64,000 nucleotides of DNA, taken from the NCBI GenBank assembly GCA_025603075.1, contig MU626287.1, forward strand, positions 1 to 64,000. Reading direction: 5' to 3'. The notes beneath the pieces are model-generated. The model saw only the letters and a program-made list of their open reading frames with translations, was not told the origin of the DNA and searched no databases. Positions 32,737-44,894 of this stretch are shown here, piece after piece; within the stretch, counting starts at the first letter, position 1; each line of letters opens with the position of its first letter. This DNA comes from Neoconidiobolus thromboides FSU 785. Lineage: Eukaryota; Entomophthoromycota; Entomophthoromycetes; Entomophthorales; Neoconidiobolaceae. The position numbers and the translations under genes were made by a program.

Positions 32737-34736
32737 ATGGAAAAGCGGTTGATAGATCTAGTAGTTAAATCGAGAAATAGTTTACATTTAGGAGAAGAGT
32801 TATGTTACTCCGGTACCGAATTGATTCAATCTAGTCAAGATTTATTTCAAAATTTACAGTTACTATATCCAAGGTTAATATTCATTCAAAGGTTTTTAAC
32901 CCAGCAATTGAAGGTAAGAATGTTTATACATTCATATATTATAATAATAATATAATTAATCCTATTTAATTATTTTTATAGTATTTAGAAAATGTATTAT
33001 TATTAAGTGAGACTAAGCTAACTTCATTAAATCAATTTATACAAATAAAAGAAAGAGATATTGGTAATATCTTAGCCAATTTAGATGTCTTGAAAGAAAA
33101 ATTAAAAAACACACCCATTTATAATCAAGAAGATTTTAAGTTTAAAGAAAACAATGATAATAGCGAAACAGAAACAAATACTAAAGTTAAAAATTTGTTT
33201 GATTATATTGATGATAACGCACCTAAAGAATTAGAGCATAATTTAAATTTAGAAATTAATCAATTAAAGGTAAAGTTAGAATTAAATTTATAATCTTATA
33301 CTTTTATAATAATCAATTATTTTACAGAGTTATCAGCAACAATTAGAAGAATTATTACTTGGATTGAAACAAGGTTATCAACAATTGAATATAACTTTAT
33401 ATGAAGAACATGCATCAATATCGCTGACTGAATCGGCTATTAAATATGCTCAAGATAAATCCGCATTTCAAGGTAAGCAAGCCAGTATTATGGCTCAAGC
33501 TTTATTGACCATATCAAACCATTACGATAGTGTAACAGATTGTATTAGGTAAAATATTAAGTTTATTGTTCTTTATTGATTAACAAAAATAGAGGAGTAG
33601 AAACTGATAATATTCAATATCAACCAATGGATGAAACGAAATTATTTAGTAAGTATAAATATATATAAACATAATGTATAGATATTTAATATAATCACTT
33701 CTTAGTATTAGAAAGAGACACAGAAGAATTAAGTTCACTTAAGGAAGAATTAGAATCTAGTTTACAAGTCATTGAATCTGTACATGAAGATGCTATTGTT
33801 CGCCAACAATTATATCATGTAGTTTATCAAGAAAAAGTACAATTTTTTAAGCAATTAAATATGTACAATGGTCCTATAAGTGAACTTTGTCAATTATTAA
33901 GACGAATCAATGATGAAATGGAAAATAAACCTAGGATTGAAGGTTATCTTGAAGATCTTTGGAGTTTAGGAACAAGGTAACAGAGGACAAGCAAAGGTTT
34001 GGATAGAGATACTAATAATGTTGTTTGTTTCTAGTTACGAAGACTTTATTGAGGCATATAGTAATGTGTTATTAGAATTAGAAAGAAGACAAAAAATTGA
34101 AGAACAACATTCTTTAATGATATCTCAGTTTAATCAGAAATTAGCTTCTATGTACGATGGTAAGTATAGAGTAAAATGATTGTTAGAATTTCAACTTAAC
34201 GTTTTTTTTTACAACAGATGAAAAAAGACAACGGGAAAATTTTTTATATAAATTTGCGGATTATTTACCGGGTGAATTAAGTTTATCACTTAATGTAAGT
34301 TCTTTCTCTTAACATTAAGGTGGATTATAACTAATTTTTTGGATAGATATTGCCAATAGCTTACAATATTGTAGAATTAGAACGTATTAATTATAAATTA
34401 AACGAGAGTGATAATAGTAGTACTAAATCGAAAGAGAAGGAGGATAAAGAAAGCAATAAAGATAGTAAAGGTAATGAAGAAATAAGTAAGATTATTGTTT
34501 TAGTTTATAACTAATGACTTATGTAGTTAATTGTTTAGATAATGAACAAAAAGATAGTAAGTTGCCTAATGTTGAAATCAATAGTCCTTCCAATTCAAGT
34601 TTAGATGAAAATTCAACAACGGATGCAGCATTTCAATCAGCCAATGAATCGAATGCGTCATCGGTAAGTTTAATTTACTTTAGTCTATTTGAACTCTTTT
34701 TAAATATTATTTTATTAGATTCATAGCAATTCATAA
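32737..34736 (+). CDS. ATG17: Autophagy scaffold protein Atg17
   Basis: Coiled-coil scaffold that organises the phagophore assembly site together with Atg1 and Atg13. Ten exons (32737-32913, 32982-33269, 33328-33548, 33593-33648, 33706-33976, 34035-34159, 34218-34294, 34347-34470, 34527-34663, 34719-34736) give 497 aa with all phases matching. Family segments: an N-terminal helix with SSQDLFQNLQLLYPRLIFI, the SIMAQALLTISNHYDSVTDC motif (the hallmark LxxHYDxC region), and RQRENFLYKFADYLPGELSL near the C-terminus. The rest is predicted coiled coil with polar linkers. The C-terminal ~80 residues are Asn/Ser/Asp-rich and variable. Atg11/RB1CC1-type proteins share the YLPG-like motif but are much longer, so Atg17 is preferred. 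Confidence 0.85.
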
Positions 34737-34963
34737 TAATCTTTAATTTCTATTTGTAATTTTAATTAAGAGTTAGTATCTTAAGATGTTCTTTTTATTT
34801 TAGTAATTAGACTTTATTTATATTCTATATTTATATCATTTTTAATAAATTGATAAATAAAATATTTAATTATTTTTTAAAATTATAAACCAGTTAATAT
34901 ATTAAAACACATAAAGTATAAAATAAATAAAAAAGTACATTTACTTTAATAACTCAATCAAAT
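34737..34963. other. Convergent spacer
   Basis: The 3' flanks of ATG17 and the uridine phosphorylase gene; AT-rich, nothing else seen. Confidence 0.5.
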
Positions 34964-36115
34964 TCATAATTGAATTTTAGAAACAGCATCTAAAACCAAT
35001 TTACCAGCTCTAGGCTCAACAATATCTTTAACATCATCTTCTAAGAAAACATCGTTAACACGATCAGCAAAGATCATATGAAGAGCATAAGCACGTATAC
35101 TTTTATCTAATGAACACTGAGCTAAATGATATAATTGATAACTTTCCATTTCTAAACTTAATAGATTGGGATAATGTTTTTTAATATTATCAATATGTCC
35201 TTCATTATCATCTTTAAAATGACTAGCAATACGACCTAGGAAAAGATATTAGATTGTGTATTAGGTTTTAATAAATTATAATCTTGATTTACCTTGAGAA
35301 CTATAAAAAGAATCACAAGTTACATTAAGCCCAGTAAATAATTTTTCTTCAGAGCTAGCTAATGACTTTAGCTAAAAAAATAAACCCTGTATTAATTCCC
35401 ATATTAAAATCAAAAGTATATCATAGTCCCTTACCAAATCTTCAAAAGCCTTATCACCTGGAATAGGTTTAGTAAAAATATAAGGTTCCGATGTTTTATC
35501 ACCAGTAAAATGATCATAATTTCTAATACATCCAGCAGCTTCTGAAGCTAAAGCTAAAGATCCTACACTAGCTCCATCAACTAATGAACCACATGAACCA
35601 AATCTTGATATATGATTAATTCAAATTCATTCATATAAAATAAATTATTAATAATTTCTACAACTTACCTACAAATGAAAATTGGACCATCAACAACAGC
35701 ACGAACTTCTCTAACAAAAAAATCCATCATAGCTGGACCCTAATTATTATATTATATCAACACATATTTGTTTAAAAGAGAAAATATCTTCTTCACTTAC
35801 CATACCAATAGAAATAATAGTAACAAGTACATCGTTATAATGACCAGTGATGGTAGTAAACCCTCTGCCTGAAGTAACTACCTTTAAATCTTCTTTTTTT
35901 TCTTGTAAACAAGAAGCTAATTTCCATGCACGAGTACTATCACCTACAGTAATGATACGATTGGCAACTGGGAGTTAGGGATTAGTTTTTTGAATAATAT
36001 CATTAAAATAAGATTATATATATTTACCATCTCCAGGTTTAACACCAACATGATGAACTCTACCAGCTTCATCGACTGGAAAATTAGCATTACGGACAAA
36101 GGTTTCACTGCTCAT
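34964..36115 (-). CDS. Uridine phosphorylase
   Basis: A cytosolic pyrimidine-salvage enzyme: uridine plus phosphate gives uracil plus ribose-1-phosphate. Six exons (36115-36028, 35967-35801, 35739-35669, 35603-35435, 35371-35293, 35235-34964) give 281 aa in phase. NP-I family features: IITVGDSTRA (phosphate loop), SGRGFTTITGHYNDV, the glycine-rich SIGMGPAMMDFFVREV, FGSCGSL, the nucleoside-contacting CDSFYSSQGR, and EMESYQLYHLA with the ribose-binding Glu pair. FYSSQGR and the length favour uridine phosphorylase over purine nucleoside phosphorylase. No targeting signal is visible. Confidence 0.88.
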
Positions 36116-36765
36116 TCTTTTTATAAAATAAATTATAGTGAAGTTTATTTGAGTTTTTTATTTATATAATATTCAGTTAATAGGTCATAAAAAACTTAAC
36201 CAATTAAACAAATACTTAATGAATTTTAATGACATTTGAGAATAGAGTATAATTTTCGAAGAAAAATGATTAAAGCTTTTGACAGCTTATAATGTGGAGA
36301 TCATAGTTGGCAATATTAAGAAATTTTTATGGACCATATGACTTTACTTTTAATGTATAACCTAAAGTAACTTTGAAAGTTCTTCTATGAAGTTATTTAG
36401 AAAAAAATTTAACCCCATCTCCGTATATTACTCTTATTGCTAAACACGTTATCTGAGTTACATACAGAAAAATCAACTTTTTGATTTTGTTATAGTTATA
36501 TTCAAGGAATGTATATAAATTTTATCTAGGTTAATATGACCCCAAACTACTGATTACAATCTAGAAGTATTGTGAACGTTACTCAAGCACAAATATTAAA
36601 AGTTCACTCTTTCGTAACGTAATTGGCTTAAATAATCACTTTGTCTTAAATCAAAAGCAATATCTAAAATTTTATTACATTCAAAAATCCCTGTTAATTT
36701 TTTGGTAGTGTCAAAAAAAATAGTTTGTCCTATAAGGGTTGCTTTTGAAATGATTAATCAGGAAA

Positions 36766-36873
36766 TAATGGGGGTGTTTTTTTTGGCTTCATTACTTTTA
36801 CCATCTTTCAAGCACTATTTAAGTAAAAAAAATTACTAGTAAAATTCTAAATACAAAAATATATCCCCAATAT
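36766..36873 (-). repeat. MITE copy 14
   Basis: A full-length copy starting AATGGGGGTG and ending ATATCCCCAAT. Confidence 0.85.
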
Positions 36874-37229
36874 TTGAAAGTCCTTGACAAGATTTTTTTT
36901 TATTGAGACAATGTCAAGATTATTAATTTTAATTTGTCAAAGCTAAACCTAACTTTTGGACAAGCGTTCTCAATTTAGGACAGTATAGTATTTCTACCTA
37001 ATAATTCGATTCAATTTTAAATATTTGCAGCCAATAAGTAAAATTTATGCAACAAAAAATCGAATTAAGTTAATCATTTTTAATGCCTAATTTGAAGTTT
37101 AAAATGCATATTTTATCCCACAATGAATATTTTTAAAACAATTTAATAGTTATATAACAAATCAAAAATTATATTTGGGCCACTGGTGGATGTTATAACA
37201 AATAAAGTATAGATTGATCTGCTATTCAA

Positions 37230-37433
37230 TGGACAAATCAGGCTACCACTGCTGTTCTTCAGCCGTTTTTAAACCTTGAGTGTAGATGAGTCGATGATGC
37301 ATTGAACGGAAACGTAAAAGGACATTTAGTGAAGTATTAGTGGTATCATAAGATCTTTACCGAGGTGCTAGGGTTCTGAGGAGCATACAATAACCTGATT
37401 TGAGAAGGACTTGAGTGTGAACTGTCAGTTTAA
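37230..37433 (+). pseudogene. Degenerate piggyBac-like transposase fragment
   Basis: A GC-richer patch with coding-like remnants in several frames. One frame reads TLSVDESMMH; a +1 shift then gives NGNVKGHLVKY, WYHKIFTEVLGF. The order LSxDESM...G...KY..K resembles the first catalytic Asp region of piggyBac/DDE_Tnp_1_7 transposases. Several stops and at least one frameshift are present. This is a similarity judged by eye and may be wrong. Confidence 0.35.
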
Positions 37434-37779
37434 TTTTTCGACAAAACAAATAGTTGATTTAATGTAAAGTTAGAGTAAAAAAAATTAAAGCTACTTATTT
37501 GAATTTTAAATATGACTATAGCATATTTTTAATAATATAAACTTTAAACTATAATTAAAGGGCTCTTATATTTTAACTATACAGAAGTTTTGTTCTAATA
37601 TATAAAATGGAATCAATACTAACGTCAAATTTAAAAAAGTGAAATTATATAATAGTACTTCTACTAAATAGAAGCTGGAAATAGATTGTAATTGAATATT
37701 TAATTTTATTTTATAGTACTTTCCAAGTAAAGCTCAATGTACTGAAATTTTTTAATATCATTACATGCTTAAAAGTATA

Positions 37780-37883
37780 ATATAAGAGTGTTTTTTTTGA
37801 CTTTATTTTTTCCATTTTTTAAGCGTTATTTAAGCGGAAAAATTGTTAGTAAAATTCTTAAACACAAGAATACATTCCCATAT
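37780..37883 (-). repeat. MITE copy 15
   Basis: A full-length copy beginning ATATAAGAGTG and ending CATTCCCATATG. Its interior closely resembles copy 11. Confidence 0.85.
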
Positions 37884-38328
37884 GGTTTTGGTAGTAGTGT
37901 TAAAAAATAGTTTATTACTTTATAATAAAGTAAAATCAAGAAAGTAGTCAAATTTACCCAATAAAGATATATTTTGTAATGTATATGAATAAGGTCATAT
38001 ATTCATAGTATAATATAGTTGTACATTTTCTTTTCAAACTTAATTGAATTTAATAAGCTATTTTTTTATATAAAATATAATCAATAGAGTTATCTGTGTA
38101 TTTTAATTCTTGAATGAATTACATAAATTGAATATTTATCAAGGTGTTACCTTTCGTCTATTCTTTCTTAATATTTAAATTTATTTACAATTTAGCTATA
38201 TAAAATTATAAGCTTATAATTAGCCAGTTTATTACCTTTTTGTTAATATAATGTGAAAAAACGGCCGAATTTTATAAAAAAGTATACATTTTATTAAGAT
38301 CTAATATAGTTCTAAAATTCAATTATGA

Positions 38329-39154
38329 TTAAATTAAATCTTTAGCTTTAACATATTCGGTAGATTCTGGCTCTAAACTGTGCTCATCATTTCTTTTGAT
38401 TTTCGAATAATGATAAAAGGAAAAGAAAGAAACAAATATTACCAACATGATAATGGAGGATATATTATTTATACTTAATAAAAAACTTATAGATTCATCA
38501 TCCAAGTCATTGATATAAATAGAAGCATAAAACAGCAACTTGTAACCAAGCGAAAACAACAAACTACCAAGTATAGCGGAAAAGTATAATTTAAAAAAAG
38601 CTTGGAAAAAGAAACTGAAAAATAAAAATAAACCTGAAAGACTTAAACTTATGATAATGATTTGTATAAAGTTGTGTGTTAATAGTCCAATAAATATGCC
38701 TAGCAATAATCCAAAATTTATACTTAATAAAATATTAGCTAACAGTTCAATATGCGCCACTATCGATCCCATTATTATCCCTATAATTACACTACCTACT
38801 AAATTTATAATTAATTTAATATGTACCTGTCGTCGGAATTCCAAATAAGCGCTCTCTACTTCATATACATCCTCTATCGTTGGCATTTTTAACCAGTATA
38901 GCAATAGTATGTTACTCACCAATATGCATAGTATAAAAAAGAACTTGAAGCCAACGATAAAATATTGATATTTTAATGTTTTTTGATCGTATTTTAATAT
39001 GAATATTCCCAATAAAACTAGCAAGGATCCAACTACATAAACAGCTTGAAATAAACCAACTAAACATTGAAGTTAAACTTGGCTATTTTTAATCTACAGA
39101 AATACAAGTACCTGAGGACCTTAAAACGGAAATCAATATTATTCCAGCATCCAT
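38329..39154 (-). CDS. Multi-pass membrane protein, about seven helices
   Basis: Exons 39154-39112 and 39059-38329 give 257 aa. The start MDAGIILISVLRSS joins in phase to the long exon. About seven hydrophobic helices follow (AVYVVGSLLVLLGIFI, FFFILCILVSNILLLYWL, LIINLVGSVIIGIIMGSIV, INFGLLLGIFIGLL, QIIIISLSLSGLFLFFSFFF, SAILGSLLFSLGYKLLFYA, SIIMLVIFVSFFSFY), with a short acidic/basic cytosolic tail. Glycine-rich helices 3-6 recall the DUF4203/TMEM198-type fold, but I cannot claim membership. It shows no GPCR hallmark. Function unknown. Confidence 0.65.
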
Positions 39155-40679
39155 TTGAAAGTTTTAATAAATGATATAAAAAAGATTTAGTTTGATATCA
39201 TTTTTCTATTTATTTATACCTTAAAGTACCCATGATTTCTACCATTGTTTTTGTCCACCTCACGTTTGCTTAAAATTAAAAAAGTAAAACTTAACCTTAA
39301 TTGAGAGGTACTATGAATTCATATCATATTAAGTACTTTAGAGCTAACAATGAGTAATGAATACTATCATTAAAAATACTTTGAACTTTAAAAGTTAATT
39401 GTTTAAAATTGATCCCATTAAAACTGTATAAGTTTGGATATACTACTAATACAATAGACTGCAATGAGTAATTAAATAAATTATTCAAAGTAAAATCTCA
39501 AAAATACAAGCTACCATGTGTAAAGTAATTCCCTTTATTTAGGAAAAACATCATTCTTTTATTCTGATCTTGGACTAGCCTTTTTAAGACGATTTTTAAT
39601 ATACTATTTAAGATTTACAAAAAATCGGAGATTTTGCAATTATAGTTTGCTTGATTAATAATTTAAATAAATATTAACAATTCAAATTAGAGAGTAAAGC
39701 ATCTTGGCGCAGAGGAAGCGCGCGGGGCTCATAACCCCGAGGTCGAAGGATCGAAACCTTCAGATGCTATAAAACTGTTTTGGACAGTCTTTTTGTAACT
39801 ATACTATCCTATCGTAAACAATTTTTTTACTGTTTTGATATAACAAAGTGTTAGATTTAATATTGTCATAAATATATATGAGTTCAATAGTTTTAAAATT
39901 TCAAAAAGTAAAGTTTGAATAAATTTAAATACGGTGTTTTTTGTTTTGATGTTTGTCAAATATTTCTTTAATTCCATGTTGTATAAAAAATGAGTAAAGC
40001 AGTAAAATACCAACCACAACCCTATAAATAAGTTGTAATATTTTATATTTCAATATAATAGCAGGTTTTTTCACTAAAGTATGCATTTTATTAAGGATAC
40101 ATACATGCAGCTTCTACTAAATTTCACTGTTTTGAAATCTTGAGAATACCCTGAATCTTTTTTTCGTTTTTAGCAACTATTTAATATAAGTGGTTTGAAA
40201 TAATCTCATGAAATTCAATAGTACATTCAAAAGGCACTATTAGTCCAAAAATTAGAACTTTATTTTAAAATAGAGCTAAATCTATTAACTCTAATCATTA
40301 AACCATCATCCCTTCACTCACAAGGTCAATTGCAGATAAACTATCGAAAAAAACTGGAATTGGCTATTCAATTAATTCATCTCCCACGGCAAAAGACGTC
40401 ATTCCAGCTTAAAATAGGTCGTTGTTTTAAGCTTGGATTACCAAATTAGTAAATATTAAGTGTAATGAATTAATATTAACTGACACAAGATTAAGGTAAG
40501 GAAAAAGTAGTGTTTTTAAATTTTGCTTTTTTATTTGTTTTATCAAAAAAATTAATAGATTCAATTATAAAAAATAAAATAACAATCATAATAAATAATA
40601 AAGTTAATAGCAGGAATAATTTTCAACTTCAAGTATAACAACAAAAAAGTCCAAAGACAACCCAACAAACTCATAAAAT
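39155..40679. other. Intergenic region containing the initiator tRNA
   Basis: Apart from the tRNA at 39698-39769, I see no gene in this AT-rich spacer. Confidence 0.5.
39698..39769 (+). tRNA. Initiator tRNA-Met (CAT)
   Basis: A 72-nt cloverleaf with acceptor stem AGCATCT/AGATGCT starting with the initiator-type A1:T72 pair, D arm GCGCAGAGGAAGCGC, anticodon arm CGGGG-CTCATAA-CCCCG with the three consecutive G:C pairs typical of initiators, and T arm GAAGGATCGAAACCTTC with A54 and A60 (ATCGAAA instead of TTCGA). There is no intron. A GTTTT run follows within about 10 nt as a weak Pol III stop. These features mark the eukaryotic initiator rather than the elongator. Confidence 0.95.
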
Positions 40680-42689
40680 ATGTCTTTCCCTTCTCTCAAC
40701 ACATTATTAAATACCAAGCCTGAGATAGGAGTTACGGAGGTAACTATCGAATCATTTGCAAGCTCGGATAAATCATTAAAAACTGAAGAGACACCGTTAT
40801 TATCAGGAGGTAGTCCCAACTCTTTTTTAACCAATACTCCAAGGTTACTAGATGAAAAAATAGATAAAAAATTGCATCGACGTTCTCAATCGGATAATTC
40901 ATTAGGTAATAGTGTAAAAATGAGTAATGGTTCACCCCTAAAATCACCAAGTGCGCTGGAAGCGGTAAGATTGTTGGCAAAGACGCATACGAGCGAAAAG
41001 AGAAGTGAAAGTCCAAGTGGGGGTAATGGATTTAAAATTTCAAATTTGTTTTGGAGCTTGGAAGACCCATTACCAAAAACAAGTAAGCTTATGATTAAAA
41101 TTAAGTTGTATTTTTTTTATAAATTTTAGGTAATAGTTATTCAAGTTCTGTTTTATTTTCGGGTTGGAACAATAGTTATGAGTCGTCAGCAAAGGTGGGC
41201 GGTAAGGTATTTAAAATACCTTTAAGTCAAGCGGTAGAAAATTCGATGGTTAATAAAGAAGTTCCTTTACCTGCCGTGGTTATTAGGTGTATTGAATACC
41301 TCGATAATGAAGGTAGCTTTTATTTATTTAATTTAGTAATCTATATTAAACAACAAAAATAACAATGTAGGACTAAATGAGGTTGGATTATATAGAATAC
41401 CAGGCAGTACTAGTTTAGTCGGACAACTAAAAGCGAAGTTTGATAGTGGACAAGATTGTTTATTAAATGAAGACTCACCAGACCCACATGCAGTAGCTAC
41501 TTTATTTAAGTTGTTTTTAAGGGAGTTACCAGAGACCATATTAACTAAAAAAGCTTTAACGCAAACTAATCATTTTTTAGCAAGTACAAACGTAATAGAC
41601 TCCTCAGAAAAACCATTGATACCCAGTCACATCGATAACCGTGGGATCCATTTAGCTGAACAAATTAAATTATTATTACAGGATATACCAAATGCCAATT
41701 ATTATTTATTACATTGGACTTTTAGGCATTTAAGTAGAATTGTGCAGAATAGTTCGATTAATAAAATGAATTTATCGAATTTGGGAGTCATATTTTGTCC
41801 CACTTTAGCTATTACTTCGAAATTATTTCGTATCTTAGTGGAATATAATGAGCTCATATTCCCCCTACCAAGGCCGCCTTTCGACCAAAGTAGTAAAAAG
41901 CCATCACCAAGGCCATATTCTATTTCAAGTGTACAAACGAATAATTCAACAGATAAAAGTTCGAATCAATCTTCTATCAATTCATTATCAAATTTATTAA
42001 AGTTAAAACAATTGGACTGTAAATATAAATCATCACCTTTAAAAACAGATAATAATAAAATTGAAACAAAAGAAAAAGAAAATAAAAATACATTATTGTT
42101 TGAAAATCTAGCTGCATTAAGTGAGATGTTAAAGTTTGGACCTGGAAAAACAGAGGACAAAGATAACTCAATTAATGGTTCTCAAAGAAGTCGAAATTCC
42201 ATTATATCATATCAATCTAGTCCAAGGGTAAGACGATCACAATCTATTGATTCTCCAAGGATTTCTATTATTGATGATAATAATGACAGTAGTAATGATC
42301 TACCCTCCTCTTTATTTGTTCAACCTGAAAAAGAATATGAAACTAAACCAAAAGTAATGACGGAAAAGGATAGAAAAAATAGCTCGCCTGGTATATTGCA
42401 TTTGGATTATTATGATGGTCACGGTATTGCTCAAGCGTTGTTAAATATGAAGACTAGGAGAAATCAAAGTAGTATTAATAGGCAGCCTATTCAAAAGAGT
42501 AATTTTAATTTATTAAAACAACAAGAACTAAAGGGATCGAATGCTGAAAATGGTGCTGGACTAAAGAAATCAGAGTCACCTGTATCTTCCCCGAATATAT
42601 CACACCCGTTCAAGTTAGCTACTGAGGATGAAATTTTAAAGTCAAAAGCGTTGCTTAAAAAAGTGGATAAAGAGGATACCGGAGAGTAA
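40680..42689 (+). CDS. Rho GTPase-activating protein
   Basis: Turns off Rho-family GTPases (Cdc42, Rac or Rho) by stimulating GTP hydrolysis. Exons 40680-41082, 41130-41312 and 41371-42689 give 634 aa. The N-terminal ~150 residues are disordered and Ser-rich, with potential phosphosites (HRRSQSDNS, KSPSALEA). The RhoGAP domain spans about 160-360: FKIPLSQAV, LPAVVIRCIEYLD, the arginine finger in GLYRIPGS (about Arg204), ATLFKLFLRELPE, LLHWTFRHLSRI and MNLSNLGVIFCPTL. The C-terminal ~270 residues are low-complexity Ser/Asn/Lys-rich (SSPRVRRSQSIDSPR). Sequence around the finger resembles Bem3-type GAPs, but no PH or PX domain is present. Target GTPase unknown. Confidence 0.92.
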
Positions 42690-43877
42690 AGGATTGCTTT
42701 GTAGGGGGATTAGAAAGTATATCGGGAATTTTTTTGTTATGTCATTTTGTCCTTTTTAAAGCAATGTTGAATTTAAAGAAATTATTAAATACCAAAACAA
42801 CAAAAAGTGGTACTATATAGTAAAGTGAATGGATTATTTATTTACGGATAAGGATGGTATGGCTGTAGGGTATGATAAGAATTTAAGGAGTTACTTTCCT
42901 TTTTAATAATAAAAATGAAGCTCCTAATTTATTTTTAATGAAGTAGTGCTTAGGTTGTAATCCTTTTCTAATTTATATTGCGTGGATTATTTTCTACTTG
43001 TATTATGTAGATTTAAATGTATTTGATTTATATGATTTGTTATATTATGTTATAAAATTTAGATTAGGTTTTAAATTTGATTTGTCATAGCCAATTTATA
43101 AGGTGAAGTTTGATTTGATATATGGGGATGTCTTTTTTTGTTTAACAATTTTATTAACAATTTTTCCACTCAGATAGTGCTTAAAATATGGAAAAAGTAA
43201 TGAAACTACAAAACATCCTTATTGTACACTTGTAATATTAAAGATCTGAAACCTAAAATTTAAAGTTAATAAAAAATCATAATGTTAATGGACTGCGGTA
43301 TAAATAGTTACTAAATTTTATTAAGTGACAATAACTCAATGACCAACGTCAAAGACCCACTTAATTTCAGATAACAAATAGTACATTTTCAAACATGCTA
43401 TTTAAAAATATTTTATATTAGTGTAAATAAAGTCTGAAAGATTAGAGGATAGAAAGCAAAAATAAAATAGATTAGCCACTAAAATTTCAAAAATTAATAA
43501 ACTCATGTTTTAAAGTTTAATAAATCTAATAGATTAATTTAAAACTTTTTTAATAAAAAGAATATAATAAATCAAAAAATGAGACTAAAAATATGCAATA
43601 TAAAATTTATTCTCATTTACTATATTCGGTAATCGTTGCTATTTTATTTAAAATGACTAATTTAAATTAAAGCAAGAGATAAAGTCAAAAGAATACAATT
43701 AAACTAAACCAAACTAAACCAAACTAAACTAGTATGCCTATTTATTCACACAAACCCAATCTACTTTTAAATAGAAAAGAATAGGATTTACATTGGTCAA
43801 CACCGTTGAGCTAAACATTCCCATCACTCCAAAATTCTTTAACATAGAACAACTTCAAAAACTTTATAACCTTCTAA
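42690..43877. other. Intergenic region with one MITE
   Basis: Convergent spacer between the RhoGAP and GPCR genes. It holds one miniature element and a short 10-bp tandem (AAACTAAACC, about three units) at 43700-43732. No gene is supported. Confidence 0.5.
43118..43222 (+). repeat. MITE copy 16
   Basis: A full-length copy beginning ATATGGGGATG, with a degenerate right end (ACATCCTTATT). Confidence 0.85.
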
Positions 43878-44894
43878 TTAACTCGTTTTGGAAAGCAATT
43901 TCCTAATAGCATTACCAGTATAAATAAATCCTACTTCAAAGCCTCTTAAAATACTGGGATTTTTCAAAATAATTGTAATCAACACATAAAACTTGGCAAT
44001 TGAATAAAGGATAGCGTATGCATATTGAAATTGGATAGGAGACACTTGAGAGGTAGTGAGTTCATAAATAGGTAACGAAATAAAGAATAAACCAGTTAAA
44101 AAATACACTATAGTAACAGGGATATATTTAATCAAAACATCTTTTGGTGTAATTGGAGCCGTTGGGACTGTTGTATATCTTTTCTCATTGATATGAGGAT
44201 CCATGTCGTTTGGTTCTACAGGTTCTATAGAAGCTTCTGATCTTAAAACTTTTAAATTATATAACATTGGTGAATAAAATGGTAAATTTTCTTTCTTGTC
44301 AAAACGTGCCATTTTAAAGTAAGTGGATACAGTGATATAAATATGTAATATACCAGCTGCTAATTGGGATACTATGAGTAATATGGTTGATAATATAGAA
44401 ATCACTTCTTTACTATTATAACTAGTAGTACATTGTAGCTTAGAGTCTCTTAATTGAAATTGATTCATTGCGGATTGTATAGTACTAATTAGACATATAA
44501 TAGTGAAATGGAGAAAGATAACTATAGACCAATTTTTGACGTTAGGTTTACGATCTAGCACAACCGTTTCATAAAAGTAAGCGTAACGAAATATAACAGC
44601 ACCTGGGAATAAAGTGACAGCTAAATTAAGTAGGAAACCCATAGCTTGACATAAGGATGGTGGAATCCTATTATCCATAGTAGAAACCCATTTTAAATTT
44701 AATGTTAAAGTGGAGACATCATAAAACAATAATACAAAACATAGTTGAATAAGTAAGAAAGTGGCCAATCGAGAGTTGATCCTGATATCCGAGATAGATA
44801 AACTTAAAATCAATACATTAATTATAATAGAAAATACAGCAGATATTGAAATTAATATAGCAAAAGCGTAGCCTAATAAGTCCTCACTGGACAT
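43878..44894 (-). CDS. Seven-helix receptor, rhodopsin-like GPCR
   Basis: An intronless 338-aa membrane protein. Seven hydrophobic segments are visible, starting AFAILISISAVFSIIINVLIL and ending AYAILYSIAKFYVLITIIL. Cys82 at the start of helix 3 (PPSLCQAM) and Cys155 in the second outer loop (KLQCTT) fit the conserved class A disulfide. The third inner loop (about residues 195-250) is long and hydrophilic (KMARFDKKENLPFY, HINEKRYTTV), as expected for G-protein coupling. There is no DRY motif; helix 3 is followed by RYAYFYE. Helix 7 ends in LKNPSILRG rather than NPxxY. Lack of introns is unusual in this window. Class assignment is inferred from topology; ligand unknown. Confidence 0.7.
   Translation of the reverse strand: MSSEDLLGYAFAILISISAVFSIIINVLILSLSISDIRINSRLATFLLIQLCFVLLFYDVSTLTLNLKWVSTMDNRIPPSLCQAMGFLLNLAVTLFPGAVIFRYAYFYETVVLDRKPNVKNWSIVIFLHFTIICLISTIQSAMNQFQLRDSKLQCTTSYNSKEVISILSTILLIVSQLAAGILHIYITVSTYFKMARFDKKENLPFYSPMLYNLKVLRSEASIEPVEPNDMDPHINEKRYTTVPTAPITPKDVLIKYIPVTIVYFLTGLFFISLPIYELTTSQVSPIQFQYAYAILYSIAKFYVLITIILKNPSILRGFEVGFIYTGNAIRKLLSKTS

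Larger units (their letters stand above)
36116..38328. other. Intergenic region with two MITEs and a transposase scar
   Basis: AT-rich DNA with two miniature elements and a GC-richer scar at about 37230-37430 (listed separately). No functional gene is supported. Confidence 0.5.

Noticed and set aside
38329-39154. Second GPCR
   Set aside because: It has about seven helices but no conserved Cys pair or receptor motifs, and its Gly-rich helices look more like a channel- or carrier-like fold.
43700-43732. Telomere-like repeat (AAACTAAACC)
   Set aside because: Only about three units, flanked by ordinary sequence near a gene 3' end; too short and not the usual TTAGGG type.
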